A program made the position numbers and the translations under genes. A DNA stretch of 64,000 nt from Sphingomonas sp. Root241. GTDB taxonomy: Bacteria > Pseudomonadota > Alphaproteobacteria > Sphingomonadales > Sphingomonadaceae. How positions within the stretch are numbered: position 1 is the stretch's first letter; each line of letters opens with the position of its first letter. Below the pieces are notes generated by a model, which worked only from the letters and a program-made list of their open reading frames with translations, made no database searches and was not told the DNA's origin. Shown here piece by piece: positions 1 through 7,031 of the stretch. The DNA lies in contig NZ_LMIV01000003.1 in the NCBI RefSeq assembly GCF_001428865.1, positions 127,742 to 191,741 of the forward strand, in the 5' to 3' direction.

Positions 1-21
1 GCGCGCAAGGGCGGCAAGTAA
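1..21 (+). CDS. C-terminal end of an upstream gene (partial)
   Basis: The first seven codons read ARKGGK followed by TAA at 19-21. The basic, Gly/Lys-rich tail looks like the end of a nucleic-acid-binding protein, but the stretch is too short to identify. It is listed only because the next gene starts about 95 bases downstream and the frame is open from the window edge. Confidence 0.4.
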   Translation, partial: ARKGGK

Positions 22-116
22 CGGCCTCGGCCATGCCGGTCTGACCAGCTCTGGCACAAGCGGCGCCCGCTATGGCCCGCTTGCCAAGTGCCGCGCGCTC
101 GCCAAAACAGGGCGTC

Positions 117-623
117 ATGAACGCCGCGCATCCGCAGTCCGACTGGCTTCGCCTCGCGATCCCGATCGTCATCCTTATCGCCGTCATGGCCTTTCGGATG
201 CGGCGGATGAGTCGCGAGCGGCCGCTCAAGATCGAGCGGCTGTGGATCGTGCCGGCGATCTATATCGTGGTGGCCGCGGTCGCTTATTGGGCGCACCCGC
301 CGGTGGGGTTCGCCTGGCTCTGGTGCCTGATCGCGCTGGCGGCGGGTGTGGCGCTGGGCTGGCAGCGCGGCCGGATGATGCGGATCAGCGTCGATCCGGA
401 GACGCATGAAGTGTCGCAGCGCGCATCGCCCGCCGCGATGCTGCTGATCCTCGTGCTGATCCTGGTCCGGACAGGTGCGCGCGAGATGGCGCCCGGAATG
501 GCGCTCGACGTGATGACGCTGACCGACGTGCTGGTCGCCTTCGCATTGGGGCTGCTGGCGACGCAGCGGCTCGAGATGTGGCTGCGCGCGCGCAAGCTGC
601 TCGCCGCGGCGCGCGGCGCATGA
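117..623 (+). CDS. DUF1453/CcdC-like integral membrane protein
   Basis: A protein of 168 residues with about four hydrophobic segments: near the N-terminus (LAIPIVILIAVMAF), in the middle (two adjacent helices) and near the C-terminus. A charged stretch RMRRMSRERPLKIERLW follows helix 1, and a cytoplasmic-looking loop carries MMRISVDPETHEV. This layout resembles the DUF1453 (CcdC-like) family, whose function is unknown. I chose ATG 117 because the earlier in-frame ATG at 72 adds 15 residues with no membrane-protein character. The stop overlaps the start of the next gene (ATGA at 620-623), so the two are probably co-transcribed and translationally coupled. The family call is moderately sure; the membrane location is clear. 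Confidence 0.7.
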   Translation: MNAAHPQSDWLRLAIPIVILIAVMAFRMRRMSRERPLKIERLWIVPAIYIVVAAVAYWAHPPVGFAWLWCLIALAAGVALGWQRGRMMRISVDPETHEVSQRASPAAMLLILVLILVRTGAREMAPGMALDVMTLTDVLVAFALGLLATQRLEMWLRARKLLAAARGA

Positions 624-1216
624 GCATGCGGCGCCATGCCCCCGCCACCTTGCGCAACCGCGAGCCGATCGCGGCGGTGCTCGCCGAAACGCTCCCGGCG
701 CGCGGGCTGGTGCTCGAAGTGGCGAGCGGGAGCGGCGAGCATGCCGCCTTCTTCGCCGAACGCTTCCCCGATCTGACGTGGCAGCCGAGCGATCCCGACA
801 CCGACGCGCTGGCCTCGATCGCCGATTGGTGCGCGGGGCTGGCCAATGTGCCGCCTCCGCTGGCGCTGGACGCGGCGGAAGCGGCGTGGCCGGCGACGGC
901 GGCGGACGCGATCCTCTGCGTAAACATGGTACATATCAGCCCGTGGGAAGCGACGCTCGGGCTGATGGCAGGGGCGGGGCGGTTGCTCACGCCGGGCGCG
1001 CCGCTGATCCTCTACGGGCCCTATCGCCAGCGCGATGTGCCGACCGCCGAATCGAACGAGGCATTCGATGTCTCGCTCAAGAGCCGAAACCCGGCCTGGG
1101 GGTTGCGGCATGTCGAGGACGTCTCGGCCGCTGCGGCGGCGTGCGGTCTATTGCTCGAACGCATCGTCGCGATGCCGGCGAACAATCTCAGCCTGGTGTT
1201 CCGCCGCGAATCATGA
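620..1216 (+). CDS. DUF938 family SAM-dependent methyltransferase-like protein
   Basis: A protein of 198 residues. Near residue 33 it has a Rossmann-type SAM-binding motif, VLEVASGSGEHAAFFAERFP, followed by the acidic segment WQPSDPD typical of motif II. A conserved NMVHISPWEAT segment and LILYGPYR follow. This is the DUF938 family pattern of class I methyltransferase folds with no known substrate. The start is ATG 620, overlapping the previous stop; a second ATG at 626 is also possible. Its TGA (1214-1216) directly abuts the TGA of the opposing gene (TCATGA), a tight convergent arrangement. Family membership is confident, the substrate is unknown. Confidence 0.85.
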   Translation: MSMRRHAPATLRNREPIAAVLAETLPARGLVLEVASGSGEHAAFFAERFPDLTWQPSDPDTDALASIADWCAGLANVPPPLALDAAEAAWPATAADAILCVNMVHISPWEATLGLMAGAGRLLTPGAPLILYGPYRQRDVPTAESNEAFDVSLKSRNPAWGLRHVEDVSAAAAACGLLLERIVAMPANNLSLVFRRES

Positions 1217-2125
1217 GGCGGCGGCGTCGCTCGCCCCTTCGGTGTTGCGCAGGTGGAGCACCCGCTCGCGCCACACGATGTAGAGCCCGCTGGCGATGAT
1301 GATCGGCGCACCGAGCCAGGTCCAGGGCGTTGGCCAGGCGCCGAAGATCAGCCAGCCGTAGAAGGTGCCCCAGATCAGGCTCGAATAGTCCATCGGGATG
1401 ACGGTCGAGACCGGCGCGAATCGGACCGAGGCAGTCAGGGCGAGCTGGGCGACGCCGCCGACGAGCCCGATGCCGATCAGGTTCGCCCAGGTCAGCCAGT
1501 CATGCGATTGGAGCTGGAAGATATAAGCGACGCCAAGCGGGGGCAGCGACAGGACGGAGAACCAGAAGACGGTGGTGCCGGCGCTCTCGGTCTTGCCGAT
1601 CTGCCGGAGCGTGATCGCCACGATCGCGACGAACAGGGCGGCCATCAGCCCGACAAAGGCGCCGAACAGCGGGAATGCGCCGCTCCCCGGCTGCGCGACG
1701 ACGAGCACGCCGGCAAAACCGATCACCACTGCGCCCCAGCGGTGCCAGCCGGTCTTCTCGCGAAGCACCAGCGCGCCGAGCAGGGTCGCGAAGATCGGCA
1801 CGGTGAACTGGAGCGTGGTCGCTTCGGCGAGCGGCAGCAGCAGCACCGCGCCGAACGTGAAGACCATGCCGGTGAGCCCGATCGCGGTGCGGGTGACATG
1901 CGCGCCAAAGCGCTGGGTGCGGATGGAGCCGAGGCCGGGGCCGGCCATGATCCAGGCGGTGACGATCGGCACCGCCCAGAGCTGACGGTGGAACATCGTC
2001 TCGACCAGGGTCGCGCCGCGCGTCTCGGCGAGCTTGATCAGCGCCGACATGGTGGAGAGGCAGGCGATCGCGAAAAGGCGCAGTGCCAAGCCCTTGAAGG
2101 CGCTATCTGTTCTGGAGGATGCCAC
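1211..2125 (-). CDS. EamA/DMT-family transporter
   Basis: A protein of 304 residues with about ten hydrophobic helices in two halves, the layout of the drug/metabolite transporter superfamily (two EamA domains). Recognisable pieces are the helix-1 segment LFAIACLSTMSALIKLAE, the mid-protein GWHRWGAVVIGFAGVLVV typical of the end of the first EamA repeat, and VIPMDYSSLIWGTFYGWLIFG in the second. Such proteins export small metabolites or amino acids across the inner membrane; the substrate cannot be read from sequence. Translation probably begins at GTG 2125. The gene is divergent from proS across a 349-base gap and ends flush against the DUF938 gene. Confidence 0.85.
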   Translation of the reverse strand: MASSRTDSAFKGLALRLFAIACLSTMSALIKLAETRGATLVETMFHRQLWAVPIVTAWIMAGPGLGSIRTQRFGAHVTRTAIGLTGMVFTFGAVLLLPLAEATTLQFTVPIFATLLGALVLREKTGWHRWGAVVIGFAGVLVVAQPGSGAFPLFGAFVGLMAALFVAIVAITLRQIGKTESAGTTVFWFSVLSLPPLGVAYIFQLQSHDWLTWANLIGIGLVGGVAQLALTASVRFAPVSTVIPMDYSSLIWGTFYGWLIFGAWPTPWTWLGAPIIIASGLYIVWRERVLHLRNTEGASDAAAS

Positions 2126-2210
2126 GCGGTCCGGTTAGGGGGCGGTGCTGCGGCACACAACCCTGCGCTTGCCCTTATTCGCGCGATGTCATCCAGCGCC
2201 ACCCCTTGAC

Positions 2211-2230
2211 CCCTCCGCGACAAGGAGGGG
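2211..2230. repeat. Short CCCCTCC/GGAGGGG inverted repeat
   Basis: CCCCTCC at 2211-2217 pairs with GGAGGGG at 2224-2230 around a six-base loop. It resembles one arm of the larger element at 11236-11376 and probably is a degenerate or solo member of that repeat class. Confidence 0.5.
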
Positions 2231-2353
2231 AAATTGACGGTGATCCCGACCCAAGGCACCCGCAGTCAGAAAATCCCTGGAAATGTAGGATTTGTTCTGA
2301 AAGATGCTCGCGGATGGGCAAGCAAGCGGCCTCTCCCTCATGCGATCGATCTC

Positions 2354-2418
2354 CTGACACGGGCGAAGGTTGTCACCCGTGTAAACGGCGATTCGTGTCA
2401 ACCGTGTCAATTGACACG
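2354..2418. promoter_or_regulatory. Candidate operator cluster upstream of proS
   Basis: CGTGTCAATTGACACG at 2403-2418 is a perfect 16-base palindrome. Further half-sites lie just upstream: TGACAC at 2354-2359, TGTCAC at 2371-2376 and CGTGTCA at 2394-2400. ACACGGG (2357-2363) also pairs with CCCGTGT (2376-2382). The palindrome contains TTGACA (2411-2416), which could double as a -35 box. It ends 56 bases before the proS ATG, a typical position for a repressor of proS or of the divergent transporter. No regulator is identified. Confidence 0.5.
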
Positions 2419-2474
2419 CCCCGCCCGCGCACCCGCCATTGCGGGCTTCGAGCGCGGGCCTTAGAGGCACGGCC

Positions 2475-4004
2475 ATGATCAAGCACGCTCTCAACGTCAC
2501 TCGCGAAGCCGATTTCGCCGCATGGTACCAGGCCGTCATCTCGGAGGCCGATCTGGCCGAGGAGAGCGGGGTGCGCGGATGCATGGTCATCCGGCCATGG
2601 GGCTATGGCATCTGGGAACGCATCCAGCGGCTGCTCGACGATCGCATCAAGGCGACCGGCCACGAGAATTGCTATTTCCCCTTGTTCATCCCGCTCTCGT
2701 ATTTCGAGAAGGAGGCCGAGCATGTCGAAGGCTTCGCCAAGGAAATGGCGGTTGTCACCCATCACCGGCTGAAGAGCGACGGCCATGGCAAATTGGTGGT
2801 CGATCCCGACGCGAAGCTCGAGGAGCCTCTGGTCGTCCGGCCGACTTCGGAGACGGTGATCGGCGCGGCCTTTTCGCGCTGGATCCAGTCGTGGCGCGAT
2901 TTGCCGGTGCTGATCAACCAATGGGCGAACGTCGTGCGCTGGGAGATGCGCACGCGGATGTTCCTGCGCACCAGCGAGTTCCTCTGGCAGGAGGGCCATA
3001 CCGCGCATGCCAGCGAGGCCGAGGCGCGCGAAGAGACGCTCAAGATGCTCGAAGTCTATCGCGGCTTCGCCGAGGATTGCCTCGCGATGCCGGTGGTCGC
3101 GGGAGAGAAGCCCGAGAATGAGCGCTTCCCGGGCGCGGTCTCGACGTACAGCATCGAGGCGATGATGCAGGACGGCAAGGCGCTCCAGGCAGGCACCAGC
3201 CACTTCCTCGGCACCACCTTCTCGAGCGCGCAGAACATCAAGTTCCAGAATGCCGAGGGGCAGCAGGAACTGGCGCAGACTACGAGCTGGGGCGTTTCGA
3301 CCCGGATGATCGGCGGCGTGATCATGGTGCATGGTGACGATGACGGGCTGCGCGTGCCGCCGCGCGTCGCGCCGTGGCAGATCGTGATCGTGCCGATGCT
3401 GCGCGACCAGCCCGAGGACGCGGAAATCATCGAATATTGCAAGACGCTCCAGCAGGAGCTGGCGGTGTTCAGCGTGTTCGGCGAGCCGGTGCGCGCGTTG
3501 CTCGATCTGCGCCCGGCCAAGGCCGCGACCAAGCGCTGGGGCTGGGTGAAGAAGGGCGCGCCGATCGTGATCGAAGTCGGCGGGCGCGACGTCGCCGGCG
3601 GCAACGTCTCGGTGATACGCCGCGACCGGCTCTACCGCGAGGACGGCAAGCTCGACAGCGCAGTGGTGGCGCGCGGGCAGCTGGTCGACGAGGCGACGCA
3701 GATGCTGGAGAGCATCCAGCAGGCGCTGCACGCCCAGGCGCGCGAGCGGATGGATAGCAATATCCGCCGCGACATCAGCGACTTCGCTGCGCTGGAAAAG
3801 GCGTTCGAGGGTGCGAAGCCGGGCTGGGTCGAAGTCAATTGGTCGAAGCCGAGCGGCGCCGAGCTCGACAAGGTGGTCGAGCGGCTGAAGGCGTTGAAGC
3901 TCACCTTCCGCAACGTGCCGGGCGACGCTGCGCCGGCGGAAGGCGCGTGCATCTTCACCGGCGCGCCCGCGGTCGAACGCATCCTGGTCGCGCGTGCCTA
4001 CTGA
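2475..4004 (+). CDS. proS: Prolyl-tRNA synthetase, archaeal/eukaryotic-like short type
   Basis: Class II aminoacyl-tRNA synthetase of 509 residues that charges tRNA-Pro in the cytoplasm. Visible parts are the N-terminal VRGCMVIRPWGYGIWERIQ segment, the proline/ATP-site stretch RPTSETVIGAAFSRWI, motif 2 RWEMRTRMFLRTSEFLWQEGHTAH, motif 3 around HGDDDGLRVPPRVAP, the anticodon-binding domain starting at WQIVIVPML, and a C-terminal extension ending in VARAY. The terminal Tyr and the absence of the large bacterial editing insertion mark it as the type found in archaea, eukaryotes and some bacteria, not the roughly 440-residue alphaproteobacterial form. ATG 2475 is chosen because the protein matches the family from MIKHALNVTRE onward. 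It is followed by an inverted repeat element. Confidence 0.95.
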   Translation: MIKHALNVTREADFAAWYQAVISEADLAEESGVRGCMVIRPWGYGIWERIQRLLDDRIKATGHENCYFPLFIPLSYFEKEAEHVEGFAKEMAVVTHHRLKSDGHGKLVVDPDAKLEEPLVVRPTSETVIGAAFSRWIQSWRDLPVLINQWANVVRWEMRTRMFLRTSEFLWQEGHTAHASEAEAREETLKMLEVYRGFAEDCLAMPVVAGEKPENERFPGAVSTYSIEAMMQDGKALQAGTSHFLGTTFSSAQNIKFQNAEGQQELAQTTSWGVSTRMIGGVIMVHGDDDGLRVPPRVAPWQIVIVPMLRDQPEDAEIIEYCKTLQQELAVFSVFGEPVRALLDLRPAKAATKRWGWVKKGAPIVIEVGGRDVAGGNVSVIRRDRLYREDGKLDSAVVARGQLVDEATQMLESIQQALHAQARERMDSNIRRDISDFAALEKAFEGAKPGWVEVNWSKPSGAELDKVVERLKALKLTFRNVPGDAAPAEGACIFTGAPAVERILVARAY

Positions 4005-4028
4005 CCTTCCCGTCCCCTGTGCCCCCAT

Positions 4029-4110
4029 CGTCATCCCGGCGAAGGCCGGGATCTCAGGCGATGGCGCGGGGAAGGAGCCGCACGAGATCCCGGCTTCCGC
4101 CGGGATGACG
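4029..4110. repeat. REP-like inverted element, copy 1
   Basis: An 82-base element whose ends, CGTCATCCCGGC and GCCGGGATGACG, are inverted copies. Its inner parts, AGGCCGGGATCTC and GAGATCCCGGC, also pair. It lies between proS and the next gene. This is a CCGG-type variant of the four CCCCGC-type copies at 16899, 34144, 38684 and 63188. It could act as a processing or termination hairpin for proS mRNA. Confidence 0.85.
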
Positions 4111-4118
4111 GCGTATTG

Positions 4119-4718
4119 ATGCGCGCGCTTTTCTCCACTCTCCTCTACCAAGAGCCACTCGGCGACGATGCGCTGATCGAGGAGCTCGAGGCCTCGTGCC
4201 TCCAGCTCGCCGAGGACGACAAAGCGGGGCGCGGTTGGGCGAAGGAGCATGGCTATCAGGGCTATACGTCCTACGCGTCGCTGAACGACCTGCCGATCCG
4301 CGATCCCGCGTTCGCAGATCTCAAGCGGCTGCTCGACAGGCACGTCGCCAAGTTCGCCGATGCGTGCGGGTTCGAGCTGGGGGGCAAGAAGCTCAAGCTC
4401 GACAGCCTTTGGGCCAATGTCCTGAACGGCGGCGGCGGGCATAGCGGGCATGTCCATCCGCACAGCGTGATCTCGGGGACGGTCTACATCGCGCTGCCGG
4501 CGGGATCGCGCGGGCTGCAGCTCGAAGATCCGCGGCTGCCGATGATGATGGCGGCACCGCCGCGGCGTCCCGATGTGGCCGAGGCGCTGCGCAGCTTCGT
4601 CGAAGTGGTGCCCGAGCCGGGCACGGTGCTGCTGTGGGAGAGCTGGCTGCGGCACGAGGTGCCCGCCGGATCGGGCAAGGGCAAGAGGATCAGCGTAAGC
4701 TTCAATTATCGCTGGTGA
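4119..4718 (+). CDS. TIGR02466-family putative 2OG-Fe(II) oxygenase
   Basis: A protein of 199 residues. A His cluster at about residues 108-115 (HSGHVHPHS, with H111 and H113 spaced as in the iron-binding segment) is followed by SGTVYIALP, and a distal RHEVPAG plus KRISVSFNYRW closes the protein. This matches the TIGR02466 / 2OG-Fe(II) oxygenase-like family of bacteria. Those proteins have a double-stranded beta-helix fold, but the substrate is unknown and a classical HxD is not obvious, so activity is inferred. ATG 4119 is preferred over the adjacent TTG 4116. The gene starts 9 bases after the inverted element and 12 bases separate its end from the pectinesterase gene. Confidence 0.8.
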   Translation: MRALFSTLLYQEPLGDDALIEELEASCLQLAEDDKAGRGWAKEHGYQGYTSYASLNDLPIRDPAFADLKRLLDRHVAKFADACGFELGGKKLKLDSLWANVLNGGGGHSGHVHPHSVISGTVYIALPAGSRGLQLEDPRLPMMMAAPPRRPDVAEALRSFVEVVPEPGTVLLWESWLRHEVPAGSGKGKRISVSFNYRW

Positions 4719-4730
4719 CGGGGAGGGGAC

Positions 4731-5753
4731 ATGGTCGATCGACGGACGGTGCTTGCCGGCGCGCTGATGCTGCCGATGGCGGCGCGGGCGGAGGACAGCT
4801 GGGACGCGATCGTCGATCCGCGCACCGACACCCTCGGCAAGGCGCTGGAGCAGGCCGCGGCGGCAGGCGGGCGGCCGTTCCGGATTCTCGTGCGCGAAGG
4901 CGTGCTGATCGAGAAGCTGACGATCACCGTGCCCAACGTCACGATCGTCGGCAGTGGGCAGGGGACGATACTGAGCTTCGGCACTTATGCGGGGCTGAAG
5001 CATCCCGACGGTAACAACTGGGGCACGTTCCGCACCGGAACGCTGACGATCGCGGCACCGGGAACGACGCTGCGCAACCTGACCATCCGCAACAGCTTCG
5101 ATTATGTCGGCGCCAAGCGCGACAATGCCGGCAACGGCGCGCAGGCAGTCGCGCTGGTGATCGGGCGCGAGGCGGACCGGACCCTGGTCGAGCATTGCTG
5201 GCTCGAAGGCTATCAGGACACGCTCTACGTGCAGGGCCGCTCGCGGATCGCCGATTGCCGGATCGTCGGCGGAGTCGACTTCATCTTCGGCGGAGCGGCG
5301 GCATGGTTCGAAGGCTGCGAGATCGTCACGCGCTTTGTGCCGGGCGCGACCGAGTTCGGCTTCCTCACTGCACCGAGCACGCCGCAGGATCAGCCCTTCG
5401 GATTGGTCCTCTCGCAATGCCGGCTGACGCATGAACGTGGCGTGCCACCGCGTTCGGTATGGCTCGGCCGGCCCTGGCGCGCGGGCGGCAACATGGCACT
5501 GACCGGCCAGTCGGTGTTCCTGAACTGCTGGATGGATGCGCATATCCGGCGCGAGGGCTGGACGTGGATGGGCTACAAGGGGCCGGGCGGCGAGCAGCGC
5601 CGGCTGACCCCGCAGGAAGCGCGGCTGTTCGAATATCGCAGCCGCGGGCCCGGAGCCGGGCCGGCTTCGCCGACGCGGCGGATGCTGAGCGTGGCCGATG
5701 CGGCGAAATTCACCCGCGCCAACGTGCTCGGCGATTGGGACGGGGGTGCATAA
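4731..5753 (+). CDS. Exported pectinesterase (carbohydrate esterase family 8)
   Basis: A protein of 340 residues that should de-methylesterify pectin in the periplasm. The N-terminus VDRRTVLAGALMLPMAARA carries a twin arginine and hydrophobic stretch, suggesting Tat export and cleavage after about residue 20. The right-handed beta-helix holds the CE8 motifs in order: GNGAQAVAL, GYQDTLYV (Q162, D163), GVDFIFGGAAAWFEGCEI (D183, with D163 the two catalytic acids) and WLGRPWR (R247). All key residues are present. The ribosome site GGGGAGGGGAC lies just ahead of ATG 4731. It follows the oxygenase-like gene by 12 bases. With the GH51 operon at the other end of the window it supports plant-polysaccharide use. 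Confidence 0.93.
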   Translation: MVDRRTVLAGALMLPMAARAEDSWDAIVDPRTDTLGKALEQAAAAGGRPFRILVREGVLIEKLTITVPNVTIVGSGQGTILSFGTYAGLKHPDGNNWGTFRTGTLTIAAPGTTLRNLTIRNSFDYVGAKRDNAGNGAQAVALVIGREADRTLVEHCWLEGYQDTLYVQGRSRIADCRIVGGVDFIFGGAAAWFEGCEIVTRFVPGATEFGFLTAPSTPQDQPFGLVLSQCRLTHERGVPPRSVWLGRPWRAGGNMALTGQSVFLNCWMDAHIRREGWTWMGYKGPGGEQRRLTPQEARLFEYRSRGPGAGPASPTRRMLSVADAAKFTRANVLGDWDGGA

Positions 5754-5801
5754 AGGCTTGCTTTGCGTTAGCTTTCGCGGCGGGGGCGATTGGAGGAAGC
5801 G

Positions 5802-6152
5802 ATGTCTCGCATGACCTTGTTCGCCGCGGCGCTGGCGGTATCCATCCCGGCCGCGGCACTCGCACATCATGGCTGGAGCTCGTATGACGAGACCAAGCCG
5901 ATCACCGTCACCGGCAAGCTGCAAAGCGTCGCCTGGACCAACCCGCATGGCAGCGCGACGATGCGCTGGCAGGGCAAGCAGTGGCATGTCGTGCTTGCGC
6001 CGGTCGCCCGGATGGAGGCGCGCGGTCTCAGCTCGGCGATGATCGACAAGGGCCAGACGGTGACGCTCACCGGCTATGCCCGCAAGGACGGGACGGCCGA
6101 GATGCGGATCGAGCGCATCAAGGCGGGCGGCAAGACGGTCGAGCTGCGCTGA
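5802..6152 (+). CDS. DUF6152 family secreted protein
   Basis: A protein of 116 residues. A Sec signal peptide (MTLFAAALAVSIPAAALA) ends before HHGWSSYDETKPITVTGKL, the hallmark start of DUF6152 proteins. The body contains WTNPHG and the OB-like GQTVTLTGYARKDG, suggesting a small beta-barrel periplasmic protein. Function is unknown. ATG 5802 is used because GGAGGAAG (5791-5798) is correctly spaced; the in-frame TTG at 5790 would overlap that site. A membrane-protein gene follows after three bases, a pairing seen for this family. Confidence 0.85.
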   Translation: MSRMTLFAAALAVSIPAAALAHHGWSSYDETKPITVTGKLQSVAWTNPHGSATMRWQGKQWHVVLAPVARMEARGLSSAMIDKGQTVTLTGYARKDGTAEMRIERIKAGGKTVELR

Positions 6153-6155
6153 GGC

Positions 6156-6641
6156 GTGGAAGCGGCGCTGCTCGCTTTTGCCCAGTGGCTTGACGCAGTG
6201 GGCGTGGGGCCATGGGCGCGCGGCGGCGCCTGGGCCTATCCGCTGGTCAACAGCCTGCATCTGCTGGGGCTGGTGATGCTCGTCGGCGGGATCGGCGTGG
6301 TCGATCTGCGGCTCGCTGGATTGTGGCGCGACGTGCCCGCCGCGGCGCTGTCCCGCGCGCTGACCCCGGTGGCGCTGGGCGGGCTGGCGCTGCTGGTACT
6401 CAGCGGCACCGTCCTGTTCGCTTCGGACGGCATGGCGCTGGCGCGTTCGGTGACCTTTCACCGCAAGCTGGTGCTGATCGCGCTGGCGCTCGCCAATGCC
6501 CTGCTGTTCCGGCTGGTCTGGCAGCGGCGGGTGGAGGCGGGCGGCGAGGTGCCGCCGCTGATCGGGCGGACGAGCGCGCTGGCGTCGTTGCTGATGTGGC
6601 TGGGTGTCGGGACGTTGGGGCGGCTGATCGCCTATAGCTGA
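6156..6641 (+). CDS. Four-helix membrane protein paired with DUF6152 (DUF6644-like)
   Basis: A protein of 161 residues starting at GTG 6156, three bases after the DUF6152 stop. It has four hydrophobic segments: around YPLVNSLHLLGLVMLVGGIGVVDLR, PVALGGLALLVLSGTVLFAS, FHRKLVLIALALANALLFRLVW and ALASLLMWLGVGTLGRLIA. Conserved His residues in helix 1 (SLHLLG) and before helix 3 (FHRKL) could bind haem or metal, as in cytochrome-b-like small membrane proteins; that is an inference. The family label rests on its partner gene and topology. Confidence 0.75.
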   Translation: MEAALLAFAQWLDAVGVGPWARGGAWAYPLVNSLHLLGLVMLVGGIGVVDLRLAGLWRDVPAAALSRALTPVALGGLALLVLSGTVLFASDGMALARSVTFHRKLVLIALALANALLFRLVWQRRVEAGGEVPPLIGRTSALASLLMWLGVGTLGRLIAYS

Positions 6642-6648
6642 GCCCGGC

Positions 6649-6981
6649 TCAGCAGATAACGAGAGTCAGTGCGCGCATCAGGCCGCGGTCGATCGGTGCG
6701 TCGAAGCGGCAGCCGATATGGTTGCCGTCGTTCCAGATCACCGTGGCGGAGACCGGCAAACTGTCCTTGAGGCGCAGCCAGACGCGTTCGCCTTCGGGAT
6801 GCTCGCTGGTGCAGGCGAGGCGGCAGCCATAGACCGAGAGATCCCGCAATATCGCCTCGATCGAGACGTTGCCCTGCTTGCGCACAGTGGCATGCGTCAC
6901 GGTGATGCGATGCCGCGGCTCGCTGCGCTGTTCGACCAGCGCAGGTCCCACTGTCCGGAATTGCGATAGCCGCGTCGCCAT
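6649..6981 (-). CDS. PilZ domain protein
   Basis: A single-domain protein of 110 residues. It has the c-di-GMP-binding signature: RSEPRHR (arginine motif, about residues 19-25) followed by DLSVYGCRLAC, the D/N-x-S-x-x-G motif, and a beta-barrel ending in GCRFDAPI. It should act as a cytoplasmic c-di-GMP effector, but no output domain shows its target. AGGAGGG lies directly ahead of ATG 6981. It ends against the membrane-protein gene on the opposite strand and its promoter faces the end of glpD on the same strand, with 50 bases between them. Confidence 0.9.
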   Translation of the reverse strand: MATRLSQFRTVGPALVEQRSEPRHRITVTHATVRKQGNVSIEAILRDLSVYGCRLACTSEHPEGERVWLRLKDSLPVSATVIWNDGNHIGCRFDAPIDRGLMRALTLVIC

Positions 6982-7031
6982 AACCCTCCTGCCCCCTGCA
7001 GAGTGCTAAAGGCGGAGTTATCAACAAATGG

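Larger units (their letters stand above)
2126..2474. other. Gene-free divergent region between EamA transporter and proS
   Basis: 349 bases without a convincing gene. Contents in order: a CCCCTCC/GGAGGGG inverted element (2211-2230), a copy of the intergenic motif AATGTAGGATTT (2282-2293), and a cluster of GTGTCA/TGACAC half-sites (2354-2418) ahead of proS. Short open frames here have neither a ribosome site nor protein-like composition. Confidence 0.7.

Noticed and set aside
2373..6461. A 1362-codon minus-strand frame opposite proS and the pectinesterase gene
   Set aside because: Shadow of four well-supported plus-strand genes; composition is Arg/His/Ala-rich with no recognisable domain.
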